From Parasponia andersonii (Eukaryota > Streptophyta > Magnoliopsida > Rosales > Cannabaceae): a stretch of DNA of 64,000 nucleotides. Positions 24,288-37,139 of the stretch are shown here, in pieces (position 1 is the stretch's first letter; the number at the start of each line of letters is the position of its first letter). The position numbers were made by a program, and so were the translations under genes. The stretch spans positions 443,637 to 507,636 of the forward strand of contig JXTB01000049.1 in NCBI GenBank assembly GCA_002914805.1. The letters are read 5' to 3'. The notes under the pieces are model-generated. The model made no database searches and was not told where the DNA came from. It was given only the letters and a program-made list of their open reading frames with translations.

Positions 24288-25424
24288 TCAACTGGGCAAT
24301 CCATTTCTATACTCCCTCGCTTCTGCCAATGCATTCCTCCACTCATTAATGTCCTCCACTCCCCTCAATTCCTCGGCTTCAGTTAAAATCCAAAGAGGCA
24401 GGCCTTGACATTCTTTGACAATCTGATCCATAATATCTCCAAAGTCTCGACCAAGAGGGGCACTAGAGGACAATTTTTCCTTGAATAAGTCCACTGCTTC
24501 TTCATGAGAAAGTGGCTTTATCTCAAGAGTTCTCTGACAATCCATCTTCCTACAGTCCCTCAAGGTTTGAGTACTCAGAATCAATTTACATCCACTTCTT
24601 TGGCTTGGAATCCCAACTTCATCTATGAATGGTTTCCAAACACCATCCAAAATGATGACACATCTATTTCTTAGTGTCAATGCTCTATGTAACTTGGCTG
24701 CCCTTATTATTTTGTCCTCATCTGAGAGACTTAAACCAATTTGTTTTGCTATAACATCCTGCAATTTGTGAACACTAGGCTTTTCTGGTACACTAACCCA
24801 ATAAACATGCTCAAAGGTACTAGTACTCACATCTAAAAGCCGGTTTTGGATACGAATCAAAATGGCTGTTTTCCCAACTCCCTTCCTGCCATAAACCCCA
24901 ATTCTTGACACATTGGAATCATTCAACCATTCCCAGATTGTTTCCAGGTTTGAATCCTGACCAACCAAGGATTGTGTCACTAATGGCTCCCTGCTAGTTG
25001 GAATCACATCAAGGAATAACCCCTCAGAAAATTGACCTCGCTCGCAGAGCTCTTGCACTTCTTGAAGGTTCCTATCAATACAACTTCCCAACCATGGTCG
25101 TAAGAAGTACTTTTTCTCAGTAATTTCTAGTTCTATGCTTTGAACATCTTCTTTTTTTCTTTTTACATTTTCCAACCAAATCTCAACCTCTCTCTTTCTC
25201 TTCTTTCCGGTTTCAAACTCAGCACCTTTTAGTGTTTCGCTAATGTCATCCTCTATACTACTCAAAACTTCTTGTTTCCTTCTGAGAGTCTTTACTTTCT
25301 CATCAAGTTCATTGAGATAATTTAACCATTCAGGAAACAATAGAACATATCCCCATATTTGCTTAACCAGTTCAATTTTTTGCTGTACTAATGACAAAGT
25401 TGCCCAGAATCCCAATTCAAACAT
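24288..25424 (-). CDS. Truncated CC-NB-ARC (CNL) resistance-type protein
   Basis: A 378-residue single-exon frame. Residues 1-115 are a charged, helical coiled-coil region (NYLNELDEKVKTLRRKQEVL) of the RPS2/RPS5-like class. The NB-ARC part has the P-loop GVYGRKGVGKTA (176-187), an RNBS-A-like stretch (about 204-231), kinase-2 CVIILDGVW (255-263), RNBS-B GCKLILSTQT (278-287) and GLPL (341-344). It stops soon after, at NEWRNALAEAREYRNGLPS, so RNBS-D, MHD and all leucine-rich repeats are missing. I find no LRR remnant beyond the stop. Kinase-2 has LDGVW where LDDVW is usual. The ATG at 25424 lies 16 bp after a good acceptor (TTGCAG, 25441), implying a 5' UTR intron. It could be a CC-NB adaptor or decoy, or a degenerating paralogue. 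Confidence 0.8.
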   Translation of the reverse strand: MFELGFWATLSLVQQKIELVKQIWGYVLLFPEWLNYLNELDEKVKTLRRKQEVLSSIEDDISETLKGAEFETGKKRKREVEIWLENVKRKKEDVQSIELEITEKKYFLRPWLGSCIDRNLQEVQELCERGQFSEGLFLDVIPTSREPLVTQSLVGQDSNLETIWEWLNDSNVSRIGVYGRKGVGKTAILIRIQNRLLDVSTSTFEHVYWVSVPEKPSVHKLQDVIAKQIGLSLSDEDKIIRAAKLHRALTLRNRCVIILDGVWKPFIDEVGIPSQRSGCKLILSTQTLRDCRKMDCQRTLEIKPLSHEEAVDLFKEKLSSSAPLGRDFGDIMDQIVKECQGLPLWILTEAEELRGVEDINEWRNALAEAREYRNGLPS

Positions 25425-25440
25425 TTTAAGAGGTTGGTAT

Positions 25441-25993
25441 CTGCAAGTCAAAACAACAATAAAAATAATTTTCACAAATCATCGGCTAAACATTTTAAGA
25501 GATTTCTTAAAGTACTTAACCTTGTCATAAGACAAGAACAGAAAACTCTGCATAAAACTCGAAGTAAAAAAGAAAAGGCTACCTATTCTTGTCACAGAGT
25601 CTTGAAACTGGTTTGAATAAATGCCACATTCTTTTTTTTTTTTTTTCTAGCAGAAAACAGCCTACTTGCACAACGAAACTCATAAATTATTGTGCAGTAC
25701 TTGGGACAAAATAAGACTATATCCAAACAACCTTTTTCCTCGAACTGATAAAAAGTCCATAAATTAAAAAACCACTACTATGCATATTCATAAACTCAGA
25801 ATTCAGTAACAGAAAAAAGTTTCAAGTCAAGAATCAAGAAAGCTATTTAAGTTCTTATCTGATAGTTTATATGTATCTTACATTAAATCTAATATGCAAA
25901 GGAGATATGCTAAAGTGAAATAATTAAGAAACTAAGAAAAAACTGTTCAAGTACAAAAAATGATTGATAACTTGGAATCAATAATTGGGTTAC
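25441..25993 (-). other. Predicted 5' UTR intron of the CC-NB-ARC gene
   Basis: On the minus strand a donor CCAAG/GTAACC lies at 25993 and an acceptor TTTTGACTTGCAG ends at 25441, 16 bp before the start codon. Splicing would join a non-coding leader exon (25994 upward, AAGAGAG-rich) to the coding exon. This is inferred from splice consensus only. Confidence 0.45.
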
Positions 25994-26099
25994 CTTGGAA
26001 AGAGAGTAAAAGACTTGAGAAGAACCAGTAATCTTTATTCCAAGCTATATCCGCTTAAGACCAAGTTAAGCTGAGATCTATCTATGTTCAAGGAGTAAA

Positions 26100-27265
26100 C
26101 ATATAGATTAGGATTTAGAAAGAAGGGTCTACCAATTAAGTCAACTTACAACATTCCTCTGCAAAGCATGGAAAGAACCTTGTAATAAGCTGGAAACGTC
26201 TGACCTCTTTCCCCATTTTCTGCTATTTACAAGACATGCATTAATAAAATTACTTACTTCGGCCTTCAAACCCAAGTGACATTTTTCCCACTTTTGTCAA
26301 GATTGAAGACCTAAGAAAAATTTCAATAGGCTGCAAAGGTGACAACTTAGCCACTGGCATCCTAGCCTCTAGTTTGGTCTGAGAATCTCAGTGTTGGGCT
26401 ACCCAGGCCCAGAATAAGGTTAACAGTCTTGTTTGTGGCCCAAATGACAAAATAGTTGCGTAACTAATGTCAAAACTGAGCTAGCCCAAAAAGGTGAACC
26501 ATGTTAGCCATCTTCATCTTTAAAATCTACAGTGCAAACTGTGTTGAGAGTTGTAGTGAGAAGAAAAAAAATTTTGTTTTTTTAATAGCATGGACAATTT
26601 AATTAGATCATTTTGTTGCGCATGTAATCTGACACTTCATAATTAACGATGGTTGTTTGTAGAACTAGAGGCTATAAAGCCGTGTTTTTGTGATTATATA
26701 TATAATTATCCATAACTAAATGTGAAATTAAATGAGTCTCGTATTGTCATGTGATAGTGTACTGATACGCAACATCCATATATACGAACAAATAGTAAAC
26801 TGGCAAATTCTTAGTTTCTTCTATATTGTATAATGTTTGTTTAGTGCTTGAGAGTAACAACTGAAACAACATTCTCCCAGCTTGTCCAAGACTCCAAGTA
26901 CTTCACACGTAATAAGCCCCTATTTACTCCTGATACTCAACCTTCCCTTCACTGTGAACCATCTATTATACCTTCAAGTCCTTCTATCTCCAATCCCAAT
27001 TGAGGGAATAATCCACTTAATTAGACTAAACCCTCAATAAGCTGACGCTGTATTTAGCTTTTTTTATATACAACATGCCGTATCTGTCCTTAAATCTCTC
27101 CTCTCCTCTCCTCGTCCCAAAACGGTACCAGCCTTAGCTTCATATTAAAGCTTCATGCTGCGTAGCCCACTTTAAAAGTTACATTTAGGCGACCGTACAA
27201 ATCCATTATTCAAAAAGACTAGTGAAAGAAAGTTCCTATGAGTTTACATGAATTCCATTCACGCC

Positions 27266-27310
<45 letters not shown>

Positions 27311-30300
27311 ACTACCCAAGTTTTCACCGTAAATAACAGCTGTAGAGTATAGCTAGAGCTTAAAAAACTCCAAGTGGGTTCACTTTCTAGCTGATTTTGA
27401 CTTTTTCTACCCAAAACCACTAATATATTGATGGAAATATAGGACGGCTGTACGAATCATATACATTTATAAAAAGAAAATTTCACATTTGACAGCTTCT
27501 TTTAGTTTCTTTGCTTTCAATTACGTACTTAGAATTTCAATATCATATCCTATAAATAATTAAGAGGTTCTTACAAGCAAAAGTCAATAGTTAGGTATGA
27601 TCTTACGACTACTTGCTAATATAGATTAGGTAGGTCCAAACACATACCCCAGTATTTAATTTTCATTGGTTTTTATTAAAGAAAAAGAATTGGTTTTGAC
27701 TGCACTAATATTTTGAGTCTCGTCATCATTCTAATCTTGTTACTGGAGAAAAATTGGACGCAAGTGCAATTAGGTCTAATTTCACTTGCAAAATACTTTT
27801 GTTGTTTCATTTAGCTCAAAGAATGACAATGAGAACAAGTCGGTTTCCCACCATTTCAATAAACTTAGAAAACAAATAAATAAATAAATAGAACCTTAAC
27901 AATGATCGTCCAGATGTGGAAAATATATAGATTCCGAAAAAAATAAAATAAAATAAAATAGAAAGTGTCCCTCCTGCAGTCTGTAAAGCTGTTTTTGAAG
28001 TACTTTAGACGAGGTTTTTTTCATTTTTTTTTTTTGGTAAACAAGTACTTTAGATAAGGTTTTCATATGATATTGTGTATAATTTAATTTCTGGGAAAGT
28101 TGCACTCACCCAAAAAAAAAAAGAGAAAAAGATAATTGACAAGAAAAATTTTAAAAAAAAAAGGTATTAAAGACGGCAGAGAGAGAGAGAGAGGAAGAAA
28201 GAAACATAGTGACATAATTAACAACTGTTTGACTTAGATATTGAAAACTCTCAGTACGTGTATTTTTAATTTTATATTTATTTTTAATTTTTTCTGTGTG
28301 TGTGGTTTGAACGGCTAAATAACACAGCTATAGGTTATTACAACAGCTACTCTTTAATTATAGCCCGTATTTTTAATGGCCTTAGGCATCTTAATCAACG
28401 TTATAGAAGGATTCTTCTTAATAGTAAAAACAAAATACAAAATAAGTAGAATAAAAATTTTACTTCATAAATATCATATTAATCTATTGATTGCAAATAT
28501 ATATTTGAGATTTGATAGAGATTAAAGTACTATGAGCGAGGGTTTTCATTTCTATGTGGCGCTAATTTTCATTATCTTTTGTTTTTTGTTTAAACCGAAG
28601 TGCATGCCTGCATGGAACATTAATACACACATATGTTCTGGAGTAGATTTAATCATTTAACATAAGTAAATTTATTTAACTCACAAATTAATAACAATTT
28701 TAATAATCCTCTTGAAGCATATAATAATATAAAAGATTCCAAATACACGTTAAGAAAATTTTATAGCATATCTAGTGCTTCGCATTTGGAATATATATGA
28801 AAATCATACAATGATGTTGCCCATTTCGATGCATGATATATATATATATATATGATATCTCGTGGATCTAACTTCTAAGAGATGTGTTGATCAACACCAT
28901 CCCGTGTCCAAGGCCATTGTTTTCGCCTTGGACTACAATATCAACATTAATTTTGTTCAACAAGAAAGGTTTTTCTTTTTTTTTCCCCCCCTTTTCAGGG
29001 GGGGACTTGGCTTTGTTTTAGTGGCTAATCCATAATATTTTTGTGCTACAGCGAACTTAAGATTCGCATAAGACAAGCCTTGCCACCGGCCCGTTTATGC
29101 CGCTAAACGACGATTAATTAACCAAAATACAAGACTACCATTAAAAAATAAAAAACCGATATACATAAATAATTCGTTTGCATTGACGTAACAAATTTGC
29201 AAAGTTCTTCATACGCTTTTCGTCAAAGTCAAACATATATTCTTATTATTTTGATCTCTCTCTATATAATTTTAATATTTTATTATTCTCATATGTATAT
29301 ATTTATGCGTAGTCTGAAATATATTATAAGCATCACGAAAAGAAGCTTGACATAAAAATTATAAGAACTGGAAATAAATAGTTCCATGTGATGAGTCTAG
29401 TCCATTATGGTGTTTTGGTATGATTGCAAGTACAAACTGAAATATGGGATCATTTTGTTATGTGACAGATACAAACTTTGGACCCATTTTGTTTCTATAC
29501 AAAGCCAGAACGGAGGCTGCTGATTTTGGACCCTTGGTTGCTTGAAATTATATGTTCCTAGTTTGTATTGATCAGTTGGGGGTTGAGAATTGAGATTATT
29601 GGTTAGATTCAGTAATGTGGGTTCACTACCTCCAAACACATGTAAAAGATTATACAGTGTTCTCTTATGTCTCCACATGACCATTATAACATCCTATGTA
29701 TATATATTCGATAATTTCTTTTGTATACTTAATTATTATAATAAATAAAGGGTCCCACGTTATCGCATTATTATTATTTATTGCAGCTAGGCCACAACTA
29801 ACTAGTTCTGAAACATGGTCACGTAGTTTTTGTTAGATTTTGCAAACAGGATTTTATTAAAAAAATGTATCTATATTATATAGTTTTCATTGCTTCAGAC
29901 TTACTAAAGATACCAAACTATAGAAGTTGCATGCTGAATTAGACATAATGCATGGTTAGGAAAAAGTACATTTAGATGTTTGGCTTCTTTGACTTAATAT
30001 TAACATGGAAATTTGTATCTCAAAGATAAGGGGGACAAATCTCACCTTCTAAAGTAAAAATAAAGAACCCGTTACAAAAATTATTACGTGATCTTTTTTT
30101 TCCCCTCTCCTTGAGGTAAATTTTTCAAGTTTCTTATAGCTTTTTCTATGGGAATATTTCTACCTTCTTTAGTTCGTTAAATCCAAGATTTGGTCCTAAA
30201 AAGCATTATACATATGTTGAAGTTGAATTTATGTCACAATATCATGAACTTAGTATGACTGTGAGGATAAAGATTTCCATCATCTTAAAATATATATATG

Positions 30301-31250
30301 TGCGTGGTCTTTGATTACTCATAACACTCAATTATATTCAATATCTTTTTTTTTTTTTTACTGCAATCGATTTAACATGGGAACTATTCTCTTACTATTA
30401 TAGTTACGCCATAGATAATTTATTCCATAAATTCACAACACTCTTATGCAGCTGTAATTAGTACTTAGTACTGAAACCATCTCTCTGATGTACTTTATTA
30501 TTTTTTTTGGTGTGAACTAAAAATAAATGTTTTGTTTTGTTTTTTCATTTTTTTTAGGAGAGTTGGGAACAATCGTTAAGAAATTTTTTCTTCTAAGTTT
30601 TTCTTTTTTTTTTTGGGTTCGAGAACCAATTATGTTTTTTTTTTTCGGAGGAACCACCGTTTAGGATTTTTTTTTTTTTTTTCGATTTAGGCACCAACAA
30701 GTTGTATATATAGTTATTAGACAAAAAAAAGATTATTAATTTACTAAATTTATATTATTATTGTAATTTTTAAAAGAAGAAAAAAAATCTAAAAACTAAT
30801 TTATTGTAAAGTATTATGCAATGGAAAAAGAAATATCTAGAAAAATATTTAACAATGGGTATTTTTATACATAATATAAATTTATAAAGTATGTAAAAAT
30901 AAATTTAAAACATTGAAGAGGTATCTTTAGAAAGGGTGTGGGGAGAAAAAAAAAATGGAGAAAGTTATTCTTAGAGGTAATAAAATACATTATATATTTT
31001 TGTTATTAAGTTTATGTGAAAAATCACATGAAGTGGGATTAGCTGTCGGTAATCCATACTTTTGCCTAGGGTACTAGTATACATAATACTATTTTGAAAT
31101 TATTATAATAAACTAGTATACGTAATAATCCATACTGGTATTATACTACGCTAGTAAATAATATTTAATATTTTGAGCTTAGTTTTGGACTAAAAGCCAA
31201 GTCATGGACTCTTTAGTCGGTGGTATGTATAGTTACTATTTGGTGCCATA
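26100..31250. other. Intergenic DNA, no gene seen
   Basis: No supported gene in about 5 kb. Features seen are a poly(A) run of about 40 bases (27268-27307), a GA repeat near 28178-28194, (TA)n near 28839-28852 and scattered T runs. Minus-strand frames at 27896-28105 and 29397-29684 match nothing I recognise. Confidence 0.5.
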
Positions 31251-31269
31251 ACAATAACATAACTAAAAG

Positions 31270-31400
31270 TGGTTCAAAAGAGCCGTCTCAGTTCGTTCGT
31301 GCCCACCCTCTCTCATCAGTCAGTCTCACTCTCTTCCCCCAGCCCAGCCCCCATCTGTCATTCCCGCGTCCTTTGAAGATATAGTGACCCCACTTTTACT
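31270..31400. other. Less AT-rich, CT-rich patch without a gene
   Basis: A short C/T-rich and comparatively GC-rich stretch (CCCACCCTCTCTCATCAGTC, then CTCTTCCCCCAGCCCAGCCC) stands out from AT-rich surroundings and resembles the pyrimidine patch and leader of plant promoters. No coding frame follows on either strand, so its role is unknown. Confidence 0.3.
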
Positions 31401-31564
31401 TTTCCTAAAGAGACAGTGGACCCCACCTTAATTAATTTTTTTTGGGCTTGAAATACGATTTTTTTTTTTAAAAAACAATAATAATAAATTGTGTCATTTC
31501 TGTAGAAGACACCTGTTTCGGTCTTTGCTGGGAGTTGTAACATCTTGACAATTGTGTCCCTCAA

Positions 31565-34500
31565 ATGCTATTTTACTTTCTTCTCTTTTCTTTTCCATTT
31601 TATAATAAAAGGAATATTTCCTTACATTTCCTTTTGGTGACAAATATCAAGTAAAAATTAGCTTTTTGAAAGTGTCTTATAAATTAATTCATTAAAATTT
31701 GCGCATGATATATTATCTGTATTAACGAAGTAGTTTTGTTTTTATAATGCACAAATCAGTACAATATAGATCAATTTTAGTGGTTCAATATTTACTAAAT
31801 GCCAGTTATTGAACAATAAGTTTCCAAATTCCATTTTTTTTTTTCAACTTTAGAAAAATCATATTTGATTTGGGGTCATAAGTTACTTAGAAAATGAAGT
31901 ATATTTATCAGTGAATCCTATATTTCAGTTGTAATAACGTATAAAATTTCTATCAAATGAACTCCAAATTGGAGCTTCAATGTAATTTGACCGATAAAAA
32001 CGCATTTTAAATATTGTCCTTACATTATTGTCTTTTGATGTTATTGAAAATAAAAGAAAAGAAATGTTGATTTTCAAGACAATTAGTTTTTTTATCGGAT
32101 ATGATTTTTTTTAGTCTTATGAGGTATTTTTTGGAACTTTTATTTAGAACAGATTAATTCGTACAGTATAAGTATTGTGTTAGCTTGACCACCAAAAATT
32201 TTAAGTTCTGTAAAACGCATTTTCCAAACTTTAAAGGGAATGGGCCTTATTCACAACAGGCTTCTCGACTTAAGACTTAAGTGAGTCCGAATATCTCATA
32301 AGTCCTATGAAAAACAAATCAAAATTATAAATAAAGATAAATGCTAAAGAGTATTTGCAATACTCAGCACTAGAATTCTACATTTCTATTAGGGTATGTG
32401 AAATTAAATACCATAGTTGTCGTACAAGATTGTTCTAAATAAAAGTCTAATAGGTGGTTAGCTTGGCTATAAATGTTTTTTTTCAAAAAATATAAAAAAA
32501 AATATAAAAAAAAGCAGCAAATGGGGCCCATGTATGAAGGGCAAACAGGTAAAATACCTCGTGAGACTTTTGTGAGGGAAACGTTTGGACTTTATGGCCT
32601 GATATCAAGGGAACAGAGGAAGACGGTGATACTGAAGTTGAGTTTCTGGGTCAAAAACCTAATAAAGCTTTCAATTACATCAATCCCAAAGGAGAATTGG
32701 CTATTCTTCTAACGGTCAAGATCATCCCACACCATGATTTGCGGACGCTAATTAGGAATCTAAACCTCACACTCACACTTGTATGGCTTAAATTTTCTCC
32801 AATTACTTATATTTTTCTTGAAAAAAAAATATGGTGACGCTTGATTTACTTAAGAGAGCAAAGGACAAATCGAAACCGTTAATAAATCTAATTGGTTCCA
32901 TTTTATCAAATGGACTTAGAAGGTTCTAATCATTTGAAATTACCAAAAAATATAATAATAAATATTGTAGGGTTAAGATTAAGGGCACGTCTGTAGAAGG
33001 CTATCATAATATAGCCCAAGTAAAGTCATCTAATCTCAGTGGTTTGATTGTAAATCAACTATATTGATTATAAGACTTAACAATACTAGATTAACTTCAA
33101 CTTGTATGTTTATATTTGAACTCATTATTTTATAATATATTATCAGGTATATTTTATATTTTAATCAATAACTCGTTAAAGATAGTGTATTCTTCTTCTC
33201 TATAGATCGAAACGAGGTCTATAATCTAATTAATTAACCATCTTTAAAAAAAAACAAGAAGACAAAAAACATGATTGAGAAATAGGCACCCTCCAGGTTT
33301 AATGTAATGGAATATTTGAAAGTTAATTGACGTGGGAGAGAAAAAGTAAAAAACTTTTAAAACCATTTAAGAATTGAGTTGTATGATCTTTCGAAATAAC
33401 AAATTTTAAAGCAATTTCAATTACTAGTTTAATTATCAAAAACGTTTTAGTTATAAATTTGTTTTCAAGAGATCTCATCTTATTTCGATTTGCATTGAAG
33501 CCTAGATTATCACTAAGAGAGTGTGCACATTGAGTCAAGTTTCAAGTCTGAAAGCTCTTTGGGTTTGATAAGCATAAAAGGATAATAAAAGATTGATTAT
33601 TAGAGTCATAAATAGTGTTTTCATATTATTATCATTTCAATCCCATATGATCTTTAACTCCCAATAAGATCCTTGAATTTCTTCTAATTAGAAGCTTTTA
33701 TCTTCTTCAAATCGCCCAGGTCCGACCTGATTCGAGAGACGAAGGGAGAGGAGTTGATCAAGAGAAAAAGAGACAAAATCAATATGAGGTAAACATTGCT
33801 CCTTTCTCTATTATAAACAATGAGTGAGAGAGATGGCCAGAGGAGGATTTGGGGTAAAGGTTGCTTCTTTTTCCAATCATCATCGATAACACCATGTACA
33901 AAACGACGTCATTGGCTGGAGGAGGATCATAGACTGAGACTAAAAAAGATAGTAGTGTTCGGCACACGAAAGAGTAAAGTAGTGGAGGAAGAAGTCTTGA
34001 GGTTGAAGAAGATCCAAATACGACAACGAAATGGATTAGGTATATACTTATCTATAGATCCGAATCACATGGATATAAGACCATTTTTTTCTAAATAAAA
34101 CCAATCATCAGGGTCGTTGATTTTAAATCCGACAGTGAGCAAACTATTGCCTTACATAAGGCTTTATTTCTACAAACTTACCATAGACGTGCCCTAGGAT
34201 TAAATAACATTTTTATCAAATATTTGCACACCATGTTGTAGAATTTTCCTCTAACTAATATTTTTTTCTTAAAAATTTTTGACATTAAAATACTAATTAG
34301 TACACCAATGAGGATTCTTAACATTTCAATGGTCATTTATATAATGAACACTTTTTTTCCGATATTAGGGTAGAAGAATTGATTTCCAAGTCTCAATATT
34401 AGACTTACGTATGGTTACCAATCAGGTTAAACCTCGACCATTATGACAAACACTTTTAATAAGGAGAAATCATTTACTTTTAAATTAAAGGGTTGGTAAG

Positions 34501-35120
34501 AGAATTTTTAGTTAGATTTTTTAAAGGTTTGTTCAATTATATTACCTTTTGAACTAATGAAAAAGTCTCTTAAATTCAAAAATTTGGATGCCTTAGACAA
34601 AGAGTATATTATATACCTAAACAGAACTTATCTTTGCCTATAATAAGATTACAGGCAGAAAAGAAAAGCCAAGAAACAAAATACAAAATGCTTAAAGATG
34701 AAGCAAGTTGGTATGGAATTGATATCGGATCTACTTTGTACTTTGAATCATTGAGTTTGCTTTGAGAAAGAGTTTTTAGGTGTACAGAAGATACATATAT
34801 AGTAGTACTACATATCATTAATTCTTGGACAGAAGTATGCAAGCAATCTACTGAAGTACACCAAAAAGAGCTATCTATATGCCAAAATTTTCTAAGTAAT
34901 TGAAGGAGACATTGGCATGAGCTTTCACGTGATCGAAACTTCCCCTCGAATTTTGTCTAACTAAAATGCACACATAAAACAAATAAATTACTCATCTTTT
35001 TGTTTTTTAATCTTGAATTTACCTGGGCACTGATTAAGTATGTCAACACTATATTGATTATGGGAATTGTGACATTTAACTTAAAAAATTTAATCTTATA
35101 TATTTTGGAGAATGAATATC
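31565..35120. other. Intergenic DNA with a possible coding fragment
   Basis: No complete gene. A plus-strand stretch at about 32585-32730 reads WPDIKGTEEDGDTEVEFLGQ and onward in a frame without an ATG, with codon use like coding DNA. I cannot assign it to a family. A frame at 33820-34098 in moderately GC-rich sequence also has no recognisable homology. Confidence 0.35.
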
Positions 35121-35125
35121 AATTT

Positions 35126-35935
35126 GGTACTAATTCAGTAGGTATTTTTTTAACTTATATATATGTATCATTTTGACCAATGAAAATTTATCATGTATAA
35201 TTTTTTTAATAATAAAAGTAAAAAATAGAAATATCATGAATGATACACGTTTTTTCGTACACTTTATTATAGTCGTTGGGTCACTATTAGATAATGATCT
35301 AATGACTAAAAAAAATACTTATTAGATTGACAACCATATAAATGGGCATCAATCCAGTAGGTATTTTTTTTTTACTTATACATAGGTATCATTTTGTACA
35401 ATAAAAATATTTTTTTGGAATAAAAAGTAAGAGAGAATTAATATCAATGATGCGTGTTTTTTCATGCACCTCATTATAGTCGTTGGATCAGTATTAGATA
35501 ATGATCCAACGGCTAAAAAAATAGCTACACATAAGTAAAAGAAAAATACCTATTGAATTGACAACCATATCAATGGGCACCAATCTAGTAGATATTTTTT
35601 TTACCTATATATAGGTATTATTTTGACAAATGAAAATTTTTTACGTAGATTTTTTTTATAATAAAAAGTAAGAAAGAGGAATAAAATTAATGATACATAT
35701 TTTTTCATGCACTTTGTTATAGCCGTTAGATCAACAATAGATAATAATCCAACGACTGAAAAAATATATCTACACATGGGATAAAAATACTTATTGAATT
35801 GGCAACCATATCAATAAGTATCAATCTAATAAATATTTTTGTTACTTATACATCATTTTAACCAATAAAAATTTATTACGAAAAAATACATATTTTCATG
35901 CACCTCGTTATGTCTAATTAATGAATTTGGTGCCA
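35126..35935. mobile_element. Head-to-tail array of about four MITEs (family D)
   Basis: Units begin near 35126, 35346, 35575 and 35816, with periods of about 220, 229 and 241 bp; the last is truncated. Each begins with GG(T/C)A(C/T)(C/T)AAT(T/C)(C/T)AGTAG(G/A)TATTTTTT, followed by a T run and TTACTTATA..TAGGTATCATTTTG. Each then carries TATAGTCGTTGGATCA and its inverted partner TGATCCAACGACTA in the middle, and ends in the inverted copy of the start (AATACCTATTGAATTGACAACC). Each unit is therefore an inverted-repeat element, and the copies sit one after another in the same orientation, which is unusual for MITEs. A lone copy is at 59952-60180. Confidence 0.65.
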
Positions 35936-36323
35936 TATTACACTTAAATTTTAAATGAGAATAATAAAGTTATAAAACTAATAAAGTAGTTTAAAATCTT
36001 ATCATATAATATCAATTCACGAATAGACATGAATTGAAAAGCTAATAAAGTAGTTTAAAATCTTGTACATGTACCTTTCAAAAAAAAAACAATCTTATAC
36101 ATGTAATGTCAATTTTTTTTTTTGGACGGAATGAAATGTCAATTTTAGAAACGAAATAAAACACCACAATTAGACGAAAAATTGAGCTCTTGGTTAGTTA
36201 ACTTGACATTTACTGCATATGCTAATTAATATGTTGTTGTCTATGTGGACATTTTTTAAAAAACTATGATGAAATTAGATATTTTGGTTATCTAGTGTAA
36301 GTATGCAAGTTGGGGTACTAGAT

Positions 36324-36365
36324 GTGAGTACTTGTCTTTCTTTTTTTTTTTTTTTTTTTTCTGAC

Positions 36366-36401
<36 letters not shown>

Positions 36402-36425
36402 CGTGAAGTGCTTGTCTTTCTATTT
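36324..36425. repeat. Duplicated CTTGTCTTTC motif separated by long T runs
   Basis: GTGAGTACTTGTCTTTC at 36324 and GTGAAGTGCTTGTCTTTC at 36403 flank two T runs of about 20 and 31 bases. This looks like a local duplication by slippage or the scar of a retroposon tail. The exact T-run length in a draft assembly is unreliable. Confidence 0.45.
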
Positions 36426-37139
36426 TTTACTATATAGATTGGTAATATTAACGAATTGCAGTTTCCGAAACTTATTAGTCTACATATTTGTACGATTGTC
36501 GCTGTTTTAAGAAAAAGCAGTGCTCACTAATTTAACCAAATTTTTATAAGTCGGTGTACGTGTATAATTAAACTTACGGGGTATTACTTGTAACACCCTT
36601 TTTTTTTTTTCATCCAATGTTGTGTCAAATCTAATTGACTTTAAAATTAAAAATCACACCTTATCAAAAACGTTGTGCTTTTTAATTTCATAAAAGAAAC
36701 TATTTAAACGGAAGGTCGATTTACATCAAAATTGCAACTCTAACGAAATTTCACTTCCAAAAACATAAAATCGAACCAAAATTATACAAAAACTTAAACA
36801 ACAAGAAAATATATGACGAAAAATCTCATTTTCAAATAACAGTAATACAAGCGTGTATATACACCACCACCACGTAACTTTAGATCAAAACAGGCATCAA
36901 TTACTTTTTTTTCAAACTTTTGAAGCCTTTTACCTCTTTAGGTAACCTCAAAAATACTTAAAAATATCCCATTTTCTCCCTCATGATTTCCAAATTTTTA
37001 TGCCATGGCAAATTGGGGCAAAGTTTTCTTCTCAAGATTTCCCACTGACCAAACCCTCCAATCCCCCGCAAAAAGTCAGGTGACCGGTTAAACCAGTTTC
37101 CCGGTAAAACCTCACCCAAATCACCCACTTTTTTATTTT

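Noticed and set aside
25425-25475. In-frame upstream ATG of the CC-NB-ARC gene at 25475
   Set aside because: It lies in the predicted 5' UTR intron, upstream of the TTGCAG acceptor; the CC domain begins naturally at 25424.
29397-29684. 95-codon minus-strand frame
   Set aside because: No recognisable motif, no splice or promoter context; consistent with chance.
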